Assembly (NCBI GenBank): GCA_017541325.1
Contig: JAFXZI010000001.1
Span: 62,001-126,000, forward strand
Length of the DNA: 64,000 nucleotides
From: Bacilli bacterium
GTDB lineage: Bacteria > Bacillota_I > Bacilli_A > RF39 > UBA660
Reading direction: 5' to 3'
The notes below the pieces were generated by a model. It was given only the letters and a program-made list of their open reading frames with translations, did not search any database and was not told the origin of the DNA. The position numbers and the translations under genes are program-made. Shown here piece by piece: positions 18,023 to 26,531 of the stretch. Numbering within the stretch: the first letter of the stretch is position 1; each line of letters begins with the position of its first letter.

Positions 18023-18644
18023 CATTTTGAGTAATTTTTATTTTAATACGTAAAACAATAGATGGCTCAGATGGATGTGTACTCTTATAAGTAGCAGCAT
18101 TTATTCCCCACTCTGTATCTAGTTCGTCATTTCCTTGTTCATAAGGCCAAACAACATTTACAGAATAAGTTGCTCTACCATTACCAGAATTCATAAGAGC
18201 ATTAGTTAAACCAAATGATATTGTAAAAGGATAATCTTCTGCTAATTGTTGTTCAAGTTCAGCACTTGTAATATCTCCTGTTTGAACTGGTGCCCCAACT
18301 GCATTTCTTCCTTCAACAGTATAAATAACATCTCCAAGAATATTTGCTTCTAAAATTTCATATGTTACCGTTGCTGATACTTCACTTCGATTATGGGCTT
18401 CCAAATTGTAAGTGAAGTTTTGCATTCCTGGATATAAATCATCTACTGCTACATCAATAGTATCAACTATTTCAGAATCCCCTGCTTCAAAAGTAACGTC
18501 CCAAGCTTTAACATGGACGTTCATTGTATTTTCAACTGTATTAACATAAATAAACCAAGCGGCTGAATTTACTATTAATAACATAATCAAAAATAACAAT
18601 TGGTGAATTCTGAGTAACTTTTTCTTTTTCTTGCTCTTTTTCAT
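18015..18644 (-). CDS. SipW-dependent TasA/camelysin-like protein
   Basis: A 209-residue secreted protein with a very basic N terminus (KKSKKKKKLLR), a hydrophobic segment and a cleavage-like region NSAAWFIYVNTVENT. The mature part is beta-rich (VKAWDVTFEAGDSE, DLYPGMQNFTYNL), as in camelysin relatives. The ATG at 18644 is preferred, with GGTGATG 6 nt upstream; a GTG at 18650 is possible. It is the last gene of the ten-gene operon, directly after a SipW-type signal peptidase (13-20 nt gap), which fits an enzyme-substrate pair. It converges with the plus-strand 17426 gene. Confidence 0.75.
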   Translation of the reverse strand: MKKSKKKKKLLRIHQLLFLIMLLIVNSAAWFIYVNTVENTMNVHVKAWDVTFEAGDSEIVDTIDVAVDDLYPGMQNFTYNLEAHNRSEVSATVTYEILEANILGDVIYTVEGRNAVGAPVQTGDITSAELEQQLAEDYPFTISFGLTNALMNSGNGRATYSVNVVWPYEQGNDELDTEWGINAATYKSTHPSEPSIVLRIKIKITQNAS

Positions 18645-18663
18645 GAGCACATCACCACTCTAT

Positions 18664-19185
18664 CTATTCATCTTCAACTTCATCATCATTTAAAAAGAAA
18701 TAAGATATAAATTCATATGAGAAAATTAAAGATACAACTGCAAATATTACAAAATATGCAGTTTTATTAGTCATAATCTTTCCTAAAAAACTAAGAATAA
18801 TTGTTCTATAGACTACTTTTCCATATACTTGATCAGCATTAATTAACGGATCTTCTACATCATTATTAATTCCTTTTGTTTTTAGTTTTAATTTTCCTTC
18901 ATATTCAAATTTTTCTATAACTCTATGGGTAACAATTAAATCTTTTAGATTATTTTCTTTACCTAAATAAGTTATATCGTCTCCAACTTCTATCGATTCA
19001 TAATCACATTTTTTTACTATTATTACATCTCCAGCTTTATAGACCGGTTCCATACTTCCTGAAATAATTTCAAAGATATAATAATTACCTAAAGCTAATT
19101 TATTATGAGTTACTCTTTGAAATATAACTATACTTAATATAATTAGTAAAATTATTATAAGAATTAATCTACATATTTTTTTCAT
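18664..19185 (-). CDS. sipW: SipW-type signal peptidase I
   Basis: A 173-residue membrane protease with transmembrane segments at about 5-23 and 140-165. The catalytic serine is Ser44 in SGSMEP, and His87 in VTHRV replaces the lysine of ordinary bacterial signal peptidases, as in SipW and the eukaryotic-type enzymes. Asp109/Asp112 lie in the conserved KGINNDVEDP segment. It should cleave TasA/camelysin-type precursors, several of which surround it. Its ATG overlaps the TGA of the DUF2357-like gene (ATGA), so the two are translationally coupled. Confidence 0.9.
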   Translation of the reverse strand: MKKICRLILIIILLIILSIVIFQRVTHNKLALGNYYIFEIISGSMEPVYKAGDVIIVKKCDYESIEVGDDITYLGKENNLKDLIVTHRVIEKFEYEGKLKLKTKGINNDVEDPLINADQVYGKVVYRTIILSFLGKIMTNKTAYFVIFAVVSLIFSYEFISYFFLNDDEVEDE

Positions 19186-20288
19186 ATTTTAATGCTTTCT
19201 ATCTTTTCTAAGTAAGATTTAATATGTTCAGTAAATGTATTTTGAATCTCGTAAAGACTAGCTTCTTTCTTATACTTAGTAATAGCAATTTTTTCACCTA
19301 TCTTATCTTTAAGTGCAGATAAAGGTAAGTCTACATTTAACTCTACTATTTTTTGAATTAAGTTATCAGTTAATTCTTCAACTATTTCTTCTCTATTACT
19401 AATAGGATTTTCTTCACTTAATGTATTCATTGCTAAATAATTAAGTAAGAATGTATTATCTATATATTCTTTTAAAACACTATTGTCTTCATATTTTTTA
19501 TTTTCTTTTACTACTTTACTAGCATCCGCTACATGACTTTGTAAGTAATCCCATAAAGTCATTGCATATTGGAAGTTAGTATTTTTTAGTATTACGTTTG
19601 TCTTCTTTATAGGAGGTATTACTTTAGCTACGTGCATACTTTTTAATGTTTTAAAGACCTCACTACTTGTAAGTACTTTAATATTATCATCTAACTTTTG
19701 AAGTCTCTCTTCAATAGGAGTATCTCCTTCTGGCTCTTTTTTATCTATTAAACTAGAAGTAAAATTAATTTCCATTGAAACTTGTTCAAGACCTACTTTA
19801 CTTTTAGCATGATACTCACACTTTTTAACATCTCTTAGACTAGAAGACAAAAGTAAACTTTTCTTTTTTATCTCTAAAAAAGTTATCATATTATTAATAA
19901 GAGTATATATAAATCTATTTTCATAAGTATCATAACTCTCATCTTTATTAATATTTAATATTTTAGAAGGTTTTACTTCATCATCATCATTTATTTCTTG
20001 AATATAGTTCGTATGTCTTGCTAAGTGTTTAATACTATCTACTGTTATTCTTCGAGCAAGTTCTACTTTAACTACTTCTTCTTCATTTATGATAAAACGA
20101 TTAGGACTTCTTAAAATATTATCTAAATAAGGACATGTGCTTTCCATAAGATCAAGCCATTCAAAGTCTACTTCTACTTTTTTAAGATCTTTATCTACTA
20201 TTAAACTAGATCTTGTATTTTCAACAAATTTATCTACTCTTTCTTCGTTTGACTTTTTATATAAATCTACTACCTTAATATCCTTCAT
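19182..20288 (-). CDS. DUF2357-like (McrC-type) partner without nuclease domain
   Basis: A 368-residue soluble protein. Residues about 120-140 contain YDTYENRFIYTLINNM, the signature of DUF2357 proteins that accompany McrB-like AAA+ ATPases. Downstream, PIKKTNVILKNTNFQYAMTLW (about 225-245) also fits. The usual C-terminal PD-(D/E)xK nuclease of such proteins is not visible, and the protein ends soon after. ATG 20288 is preferred over the GTG at 20297 because AGGTGA lies 5 nt before it. It follows the AAA+ ATPase gene by 9 nt and overlaps a signal peptidase gene by 4 nt. It is probably an adaptor of the ATPase. Confidence 0.65.
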   Translation of the reverse strand: MKDIKVVDLYKKSNEERVDKFVENTRSSLIVDKDLKKVEVDFEWLDLMESTCPYLDNILRSPNRFIINEEEVVKVELARRITVDSIKHLARHTNYIQEINDDDEVKPSKILNINKDESYDTYENRFIYTLINNMITFLEIKKKSLLLSSSLRDVKKCEYHAKSKVGLEQVSMEINFTSSLIDKKEPEGDTPIEERLQKLDDNIKVLTSSEVFKTLKSMHVAKVIPPIKKTNVILKNTNFQYAMTLWDYLQSHVADASKVVKENKKYEDNSVLKEYIDNTFLLNYLAMNTLSEENPISNREEIVEELTDNLIQKIVELNVDLPLSALKDKIGEKIAITKYKKEASLYEIQNTFTEHIKSYLEKIESIKI

Positions 20289-20297
20289 AATATTCAC

Positions 20298-21824
20298 CTA
20301 TGACATTTTCTTAAGTCTTAATAGATATTCTATACATTCAGCCATTTTTCCTTCACCAAATTCGTCATTTAAGAATTTAATGAATCCATCAATTTCATCT
20401 CTAATATATGCAATATTTAATTGTTCAAATTTTCTTAGAATTTTACGAGCTATAAAGTAATCTATTCCATCTACTTCATCTCCGCCACAAGCAACATATA
20501 CAGGGACAAATTTTCTCATATGTGCAACAATACGGTTACCAAAAGCTATACGGAAATGCTTAATAACATAATCATCCATTTCATCTACTTTTTGAAGTAC
20601 ATCTTCATGAATTGGGAATTGATTAATAGAATCTTCAAATAACTTATCTAAATATGAGTAATTAATGTCTTGTGCTGGAATATCTTTAGGAGTAAATACT
20701 TCTCCTTTATCATTAATATCAATTGGCATAGCACGGTCGTATACTTTATCAGTAACCATAAATGTAGAGTCATCGTTATTGATTGTACCGATATACCATA
20801 CATTTGGTGGTATTTTTAATTTTCCTTCAAACAAATGAGCTGGGTCACTTTTCCATGCAGATGGAACTATTTCAACAATCCATTCATCTTTATTAGGCAT
20901 TTCAAGAATTGATAACATTTCAGCAAAGTAATACTCAACACGTGAGATATTCATCTCGTCTAGAATTACTGTATAAATATCATCTGTATATCCGGCTTGA
21001 TAAATTTCTTTTAATACTTCTGTTTCATTAAATTTCTTTGTAAATTCATTGAAGTAACCAAATAGCTCAGTACGGTCTCTCCAAGATGGTTGAACAGATG
21101 CGATACATGAGTCATGTTTTAAGAATTTTCCCCAAGCATAAGCAAGAGATGTTTTACCTGTTCCAGATATACCTTGTAAGATTACAAGTTTAGTTGATGC
21201 AAGAGATGCAATAAATAAACGAATCATGTTTTCACGATAGTATAATCTTAACTGACTAGCAGCAAAGTTTCTAAACATATCAACAAGTTCTGGTAAGGTA
21301 AAGTTATTATTATAATTTTGTATTTTATATCCAGCAAACTTTTGATCAACTTCATATAATTTAGGGAATCTAATATCATTAGTATCAACTGTATTATCAT
21401 CTGTTGTTTCACTAACTTCTTCTGTATCAGATTCATCTGGTTTAAGTCCAAGTTTAGATACTTTCATAGCAAGTATTTCTTCTTTTTCTTTGTATAGTTT
21501 AGCAACTTCATTATTAAGCTTACCTACTTCTTCTAGAAGAGATTCTTGATCAACTAATGATTTTCGAATTCTAATGTATTTACGGATTAACATTACTACC
21601 AAGAATACAATTAAACCTAAAACAACTAGTATTGCAAGTACTGCTAAGAATACTAATAACCATTCAGGCATTGATAAATCATTCTTGTATTCATTAATTA
21701 CATCAAGGTATGCTGGTATGTTAAACATTGTACCAATACCTCTAAATAATCCTTTAAAGAAATATATAAATCCATTAAAGAATTGTGATAAAAACTCAAA
21801 TAAAAATTTTAAAAAAGTTTCCAT
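20298..21824 (-). CDS. Membrane-anchored McrB-like AAA+ ATPase
   Basis: A 508-residue protein. A hydrophobic or amphipathic N terminus (1-35) and a strong transmembrane helix (54-80) are followed by a coiled coil (87-120) and a linker. The AAA+ domain has Walker A GISGTGKT (218-225), Walker B VILDEMN (286-292) and sensor 1 GTINNDDST (346-354), followed by DRAMPID (363-369), the pattern of McrB/dynein-related AAA+ proteins. GNRIVAHMRKF (429-439) may supply the arginine finger or sensor 2. McrB normally drives a cytosolic restriction nuclease; a membrane-anchored version inside a fibre and signal-peptidase operon suggests remodelling or export of surface proteins. That role is an inference. Confidence 0.85.
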   Translation of the reverse strand: METFLKFLFEFLSQFFNGFIYFFKGLFRGIGTMFNIPAYLDVINEYKNDLSMPEWLLVFLAVLAILVVLGLIVFLVVMLIRKYIRIRKSLVDQESLLEEVGKLNNEVAKLYKEKEEILAMKVSKLGLKPDESDTEEVSETTDDNTVDTNDIRFPKLYEVDQKFAGYKIQNYNNNFTLPELVDMFRNFAASQLRLYYRENMIRLFIASLASTKLVILQGISGTGKTSLAYAWGKFLKHDSCIASVQPSWRDRTELFGYFNEFTKKFNETEVLKEIYQAGYTDDIYTVILDEMNISRVEYYFAEMLSILEMPNKDEWIVEIVPSAWKSDPAHLFEGKLKIPPNVWYIGTINNDDSTFMVTDKVYDRAMPIDINDKGEVFTPKDIPAQDINYSYLDKLFEDSINQFPIHEDVLQKVDEMDDYVIKHFRIAFGNRIVAHMRKFVPVYVACGGDEVDGIDYFIARKILRKFEQLNIAYIRDEIDGFIKFLNDEFGEGKMAECIEYLLRLKKMS

Positions 21825-21833
21825 AAATACCTC

Positions 21834-22811
21834 CTAGTATACTATTATTTTTGGCATAAGCTCCTTTTTAGCTTTCATTATCTCATCATAATATTCATTA
21901 TCTTCAGTTATATATATAAATGAAAATAATACTAAACTTTTTATATTTCCTTGAAATTTAGAATCAAGTACTACAGCAAAAGAATACCCATCTACTATAT
22001 AACTATCAAAAGTACTCTTATTATTAAGATATTCTTCATATGTTATTTTAGCAGAAATATATCTTTTAGTTAAGGGATTATCTAAACAAGAAAATAATCT
22101 TTTTAATTTTTTCTCTTTTTCAACAATAGATGGTACTAACTCAAATATATATCTTTTAGTAAACTCTAAGTTAATAGCATTTTTAAGCACTTCATGACTT
22201 GTTAAAATAGAAATGACAAATTCTTTATCTTCACTAACAATCGGACTTTTAAAAGCACGAGTTACTGCATAATCACTATAAAGATTAGATATTTTAACAT
22301 TATGATCAAGTGTAACTTCATATGTTTTAGTATCTACTCTTTTCTTATTAATTGAAAATTCTTTAGTAGCAATCATACTATGAAATTTATTCTTATTATC
22401 TTTAAGTTCAAGATACCAATTAAGTAATTCATCATGTAATGCTTCTTTATTACTAATTTGAATATTTTCATCTTGAATTAAATCATCTATTAAACTAGCA
22501 CTATTTTCATCTTCATATATATCATCAAAATAAACAATATATACAAATAATGCTACTGTATTTTTAAGAAGATTTTCATCATTATCATTTTTTAATCTTT
22601 CATATACTTTTATTAATTCTTTATTAATTCTAGCCATAAAATCTTTTTCAGATCTAAAATTGGTTTCATTAAAATAACGAACACTAATATAAGTATCTAT
22701 AAATTCTTCAAATATTTTCTTTTGATATTTACTTCTAAATAGAATATTAAAGAATTCTAAATATTCTCTTTTTATGAATGAAATATATTTTAAAACTATA
22801 TTATAATCCAT
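21834..22811 (-). CDS. Unrecognised partner of the AAA+ ATPase
   Basis: A 325-residue soluble protein with no signal peptide, mostly helical in the first 140 residues and mixed after that. I do not recognise the family. It ends 9 nt before the AAA+ ATPase gene and starts 13 nt after a secreted protein gene, so it is part of the same transcript. Together with the DUF2357-like protein it makes a three-gene cytosolic module (this gene, ATPase, DUF2357) embedded between exported proteins. It could act as adaptor or substrate-recognition subunit. Confidence 0.65.
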   Translation of the reverse strand: MDYNIVLKYISFIKREYLEFFNILFRSKYQKKIFEEFIDTYISVRYFNETNFRSEKDFMARINKELIKVYERLKNDNDENLLKNTVALFVYIVYFDDIYEDENSASLIDDLIQDENIQISNKEALHDELLNWYLELKDNKNKFHSMIATKEFSINKKRVDTKTYEVTLDHNVKISNLYSDYAVTRAFKSPIVSEDKEFVISILTSHEVLKNAINLEFTKRYIFELVPSIVEKEKKLKRLFSCLDNPLTKRYISAKITYEEYLNNKSTFDSYIVDGYSFAVVLDSKFQGNIKSLVLFSFIYITEDNEYYDEIMKAKKELMPKIIVY

Positions 22812-22824
22812 AAATACCTCCTAT

Positions 22825-23760
22825 TTACTGTGGATCACTTATATTAATAGAAACAATACTAGTTGGATTTACTATTGGATAAGTATAATTACTATTAACA
22901 TTATCTTTATAGAATTTTAAAGCTAGAGTACTTAAAGGATCTATTTTAAAAGACATATTATTAATGTACTCTATTCCTCCTATATTTCTTGTTGTATATG
23001 TTGCATCATCAAATATAGAACTAGTACTATCTACAAGTAAGATTGTAGGATCAAAACTAATATTTATATTTTGACTTATACATTTCTTTTTATTAGCATC
23101 ACTTAAATTAATAAATTCAGAACTGTCTATTCTATCTCCAACCGAATAATCTCCAAAAGCAGTCATTACAGTACAGAAAGATACAGCATTCGTAATTTTA
23201 AGAACTGCATACGCTCTTCCCGGTTCATCTTCTATTTCATAAGTAACACCACTTTTACCAACAACATATTCATATGTTGCAGCAATAGTTTTCTTATATG
23301 GAGCAGTACTACTAGCAGTTACTCCTATTGTTAATCTATCTCCTTCTACAAACACTTGATTAGGTACTACATGAAGAGTAATAGTATTTGAGTGATTAGT
23401 ATTAGTACTATAAATAGTTCCACCAGTCTCACTCAAACTACAAGTTACAGTACTTGGGCAATTTGCACTTACTGTATAGGTTATATCATACTCAGCATAA
23501 GTATATCTGTTCTTCTCTGAAGTTAAATCGAACTCTATATCAAAATTTCCTACTCCTGACCAGTTATTTAATTGGTACAAAGGATTATCATCTTTTAATC
23601 TATTACTATAGAAATAAAAGTGTTTACTATTTAAATAGAATTCATGGAACTTCTTAGATATAAACTTTCCTAAAGTAGGAAGAGATATAATAAATGCTAT
23701 TGTAAGTACAATTATAATTATACGTTTAATGTTTTTATTCTTAAACTTCAACTTCTTCAT
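22825..23760 (-). CDS. Membrane-anchored extracellular beta-rich protein
   Basis: A 311-residue protein with a basic N terminus, one transmembrane segment (about 13-29) and a long extracellular part rich in Thr, Ser and Asn. Cys pairs (CPSTVTC, and the Cys residues in SFCTVM and KKKCIS) could form disulfides. No sorting signal or SipW-type cleavage box is evident, so it may remain anchored. It lies 2 nt after the TasA-like 23763 gene and 13 nt before the ATPase partner gene, inside the ten-gene operon. It is probably an anchor or accessory subunit of the surface structure. Confidence 0.65.
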   Translation of the reverse strand: MKKLKFKNKNIKRIIIIVLTIAFIISLPTLGKFISKKFHEFYLNSKHFYFYSNRLKDDNPLYQLNNWSGVGNFDIEFDLTSEKNRYTYAEYDITYTVSANCPSTVTCSLSETGGTIYSTNTNHSNTITLHVVPNQVFVEGDRLTIGVTASSTAPYKKTIAATYEYVVGKSGVTYEIEDEPGRAYAVLKITNAVSFCTVMTAFGDYSVGDRIDSSEFINLSDANKKKCISQNINISFDPTILLVDSTSSIFDDATYTTRNIGGIEYINNMSFKIDPLSTLALKFYKDNVNSNYTYPIVNPTSIVSINISDPQ

Positions 23761-23762
23761 AA

Positions 23763-24350
23763 TTACACTTCCTGTTCAGCATGAACATATATTTCTATAA
23801 GTTCTACTACTCCAGAATAATCTTGTGGATTATTTTTATATATTTCAGGGAACTCTACACTTAAAACATAAGTATCTGTATTTTTTGCATTAAATTTTAA
23901 AGTAGATACTCCGGATACATATAAGTGTTTATAATACATTCCATCATCATCTGTTGAGAAACTTGTACTAGAAGTAATATCATGTGTTAAATCATTTCCT
24001 TTATATAATTTATAGTTTAGAGGCATATTAGTCGTAGTAATAAACTCAATACTATAAGTTAAATCTACATTTGCTTTTTCATCGCCTTTAAAATTAGATA
24101 CAGTAAATGAATATAGATATGGATCACTTCTAGGCACTATTTCTTCTAGTTTAATAGAATCATTATAACTTTTTACATCAGCTATAAAGAAAGCTATAGT
24201 AGGTTTTACTTCTACATCTGTTAATGTTTCATATTTAGATTCAGTAAACTTAAAGTTTCTAATAGAAAGCATAGTAACAATTACAAAACATGAAAGGATT
24301 AATAAACGAAATAATATTTTTTTATCAAATCTTTTAAATAATCCTTTCAT
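23763..24350 (-). CDS. TasA/camelysin-like secreted protein
   Basis: A 195-residue protein with a hydrophobic segment (about 14-29), then FKFTESKYETLTDVEVKPT, resembling the AKY...A-type junction of SipW-dependent precursors. The mature part has alternating beta-type sequence and ends YVHAEQEV, comparable in length to camelysins. It is encoded 8 nt after a SipW-type signal peptidase gene, which fits a dedicated enzyme-substrate pair. Similarity to the TasA group is by layout; identity is too low to call by eye. Confidence 0.65.
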   Translation of the reverse strand: MKGLFKRFDKKILFRLLILSCFVIVTMLSIRNFKFTESKYETLTDVEVKPTIAFFIADVKSYNDSIKLEEIVPRSDPYLYSFTVSNFKGDEKANVDLTYSIEFITTTNMPLNYKLYKGNDLTHDITSSTSFSTDDDGMYYKHLYVSGVSTLKFNAKNTDTYVLSVEFPEIYKNNPQDYSGVVELIEIYVHAEQEV

Positions 24351-24358
24351 ATTTTCAC

Positions 24359-25291
24359 CTACTTCCCTTTATGTTTAAAGTTCTTTTGTATAGCTTTTAA
24401 ATCTAATCTAATTGTATATTCAATAAATTCTTTTTCTTTTTGTCCAAGTTCAGGTAGTACTGGTTTATCTTCATCAATACTATCTATCTTTTTCTTTAAA
24501 TCATTCATTTCACTTTTATTTAATTTAACTGTTTTATCATCAAGTGCTCTATTAATCGCTTCTAAATCTATTCTTCTTGTAAAATCTAGCAATGCTTCTA
24601 TATCAATAGAATCATTTACTTTCATTGTAGAAACTGTGGCTTTCTTTTTAGGTTTAGGTATATCTCTTTTAATTACATCTTCACTTTTTATTGGTTCAGT
24701 TTCTTCTGAAATAGATTTCTTATTGTTTTTATTTTCTTTCTTTTCTTCTTGTTTGTCTTCTTTTGCTTTTACCGTTTTCTTCTTTTCTTCATCTTTATCT
24801 CCATCATAAGATAAAGCAAAATCAAATGCTAACAGAGTAATAAATAATACTATTAATATTTTTGGTTCTGTAATAACTTTTTGCCATACACTAAGTTGAG
24901 AATATACTCTTTCTACTTTACCAATTACTTGTTTTTTATTAATTGGATTATCAATAGTATTATTAGCGTCTCCCTTAACGGTCAAAGTATCAGCATTAAC
25001 AAGTACTATACGGTGAGTTATTATTTCTCCTTTTTCATTTATATAAGTAATAATATCTCCCTTTTTATAATCTTTATAATTTAGTTTTACTAAGATAACA
25101 TCATTTACAGATAAAGCAGGTTCCATAGATCCGCTTGATACTTCAAATAATGAATATCCAAAATAGTTAGGATAACTATTCTTAGAAAACATAACAGTAA
25201 GTCTTCCATATATAACAAGCACTAATATTATTAATAAAATAATTGTTAACACGCTTGAAATAGTTTTAATTGTCTTCTTAAGCGGGTTCAT
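24359..25291 (-). CDS. sipW: SipW-type signal peptidase I with long charged C-terminal extension
   Basis: A 310-residue membrane protease. The catalytic core has Ser55 in SGSMEP, His93 in ITHRI, and Asp108/Asp114 in KGDANNTIDNP. Transmembrane segments are at about 10-33 and 140-158. After the second helix a cytosolic tail of about 145 residues follows: a Lys/Glu-rich linker (165-205), then a compact segment with a repeated motif (ALLDFTRRIDLEAINRAL and EYTIRLDLKAIQK). The tail is absent from ordinary SipW and could bind a cytosolic partner such as the AAA+ ATPase of the same operon. ATG 25291 has GAGGTG upstream; the GTG at 25303 is less likely. Confidence 0.88.
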   Translation of the reverse strand: MNPLKKTIKTISSVLTIILLIILVLVIYGRLTVMFSKNSYPNYFGYSLFEVSSGSMEPALSVNDVILVKLNYKDYKKGDIITYINEKGEIITHRIVLVNADTLTVKGDANNTIDNPINKKQVIGKVERVYSQLSVWQKVITEPKILIVLFITLLAFDFALSYDGDKDEEKKKTVKAKEDKQEEKKENKNNKKSISEETEPIKSEDVIKRDIPKPKKKATVSTMKVNDSIDIEALLDFTRRIDLEAINRALDDKTVKLNKSEMNDLKKKIDSIDEDKPVLPELGQKEKEFIEYTIRLDLKAIQKNFKHKGK

Positions 25292-25322
25292 ATGACACCT
25301 CACTTTCCCTTAATATTCTTTT

Positions 25323-25871
25323 TTAAACATGTTGGCTAAAATGAACATTTATAGTAAACACTAATTCTTGACCAACAAGTAATGTATCATTTTCATCATA
25401 ATCAGGATCATTTTCCCAATCGATACTAAGCTTTAATCTTTTAACACGACTTGCATCATTTAAATTCATAATTCCAGTAAAATGATTATCAGTAGATCCT
25501 GTATTTGTTGCCATATCAATAATATTAAAATCAATATTAGGATATGGTTCCAAAGAACTAGAATCAACTTGAATATCATAATCTATTGCAACATCAGTTT
25601 GACTTGCATCTATTTCTATTTCAAATTCAGCACTTGAACCTGGAGCGAAATAACCGCTTTCAGTATGTTGTGGATTTGTATAGACAAAATCATCTAGTGT
25701 AATAGTTTCAGCTAATGATATATCTTCTCCATTTAAATATATTTTCCATCTACCTACATCTAAATCTTTAGTTGCAGTTACATTAGTTTCAAATAAACCA
25801 AAAGCATCTTGAACAACTATAATAGTTGCAAGTAAACAGAATAGTGCAAAAACCCAAAGCACCTTTTTCAT
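25323..25871 (-). CDS. SipW-dependent TasA/camelysin-like protein
   Basis: A 182-residue secreted protein. Residues 3-24 are hydrophobic and end DAFGLFETNVTATKDLDVGRW, a typical SipW-type region. The mature protein contains ESGYFAPGSSAEFEIEIDA, matching in position the TGYFDLVIDS of the 17426 protein, and LKLSIDWEND, matching YRIYIEW there. The two are probably paralogous fibre subunits. Its start codon overlaps the stop of the upstream pseudo-signal-peptidase gene by 1 nt (TAATG), and a genuine SipW gene follows after 31 nt. Confidence 0.8.
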   Translation of the reverse strand: MKKVLWVFALFCLLATIIVVQDAFGLFETNVTATKDLDVGRWKIYLNGEDISLAETITLDDFVYTNPQHTESGYFAPGSSAEFEIEIDASQTDVAIDYDIQVDSSSLEPYPNIDFNIIDMATNTGSTDNHFTGIMNLNDASRVKRLKLSIDWENDPDYDENDTLLVGQELVFTINVHFSQHV

Positions 25872-26410
25872 TATTCGTCTTCTTCTCTTTCTTCTCTAAA
25901 TGATTCTACAATCATCATAATTTCATAGATAATTAAGAATAATGTTGGGAAGATAATAAAGAACATAAATCCCCATTTAGAAGTCATTACTGATAAAACT
26001 GTTCCAGCATGATGATATACTCCTACTTTATTCATTGAACCGATTACATATTCTCCAGATACTTTTACTCCACTAATTATAAAAGTAGATTCACTTGGAG
26101 TAACAGGTATAATATTTTCTATTTCTCCAGCATATACAAGAACAGAACTTTTCTTACTAGAGTCATAATAGAAAGCAGAATCTCCTACTTTCATAGTCTT
26201 ATCAGAATTTCTCTTAACGATAAGTAAATCTCCTTCTTTATATCCGTATTTTTCTTGCATATCGTCACTATCTATAATTAACAGTGTATAGTTTCCGATT
26301 TGAGTAGTTGCAAAATCATTGTATGAAAGCAAACAAACAATTGATATAAGTGCTCCTAAAAACCATACACCAATTAGTGTATCAACGATAATTGTCTTAA
26401 ATAATTTCAT
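25871..26410 (-). CDS. Catalytically dead signal-peptidase-like membrane protein
   Basis: A 179-residue protein with the layout of SipW: an N-terminal helix (about 8-29), a beta domain and a C-terminal helix (147-168). Where active SipW has SGSMEP, it has SDDMQE (residues 48-53), so the catalytic serine is Asp50. The segment that should hold THR reads VYAGE, so the histidine is missing too. Downstream GDLLIVKR and VGDSAFYY still match. It heads the ten-gene operon and overlaps a TasA-like gene by 1 nt. It may bind precursors or regulate active SipW. The reading frame is intact, so it is not a decayed pseudogene. Confidence 0.75.
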   Translation of the reverse strand: MKLFKTIIVDTLIGVWFLGALISIVCLLSYNDFATTQIGNYTLLIIDSDDMQEKYGYKEGDLLIVKRNSDKTMKVGDSAFYYDSSKKSSVLVYAGEIENIIPVTPSESTFIISGVKVSGEYVIGSMNKVGVYHHAGTVLSVMTSKWGFMFFIIFPTLFLIIYEIMMIVESFREEREEDE

Positions 26411-26499
26411 ATAATCACCCTCTATTTTAGATTTTAACTCATAATATATTTTAACATGTATTTAAATAGAAATAAACAAAAAAGAAGGAATATTATCTA

Positions 26500-26531
26500 A
26501 AAATAAAAGATGAGACTAATCTAGTCTCATC
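26500..26531 (-). terminator. Terminator of the second sortase gene
   Basis: A 10-bp stem GATGAGACTA/TAGTCTCATC with a 3-nt loop is followed by TTTTATTTTT on the minus strand. Confidence 0.88.

Noticed and set aside
13747-19185. Possible use of genetic code 4 (TGA as tryptophan), given the AT-rich, Mycoplasma-like composition
   Set aside because: TGA serves as the stop of the 16494 gene and, in a classic ATGA overlap, of the 19182 gene. Tryptophan is encoded by TGG throughout.
19182-21824. Functional McrBC restriction system
   Set aside because: The ATPase has a membrane helix and the DUF2357-like protein shows no nuclease motif; the gene neighbours are export proteins.
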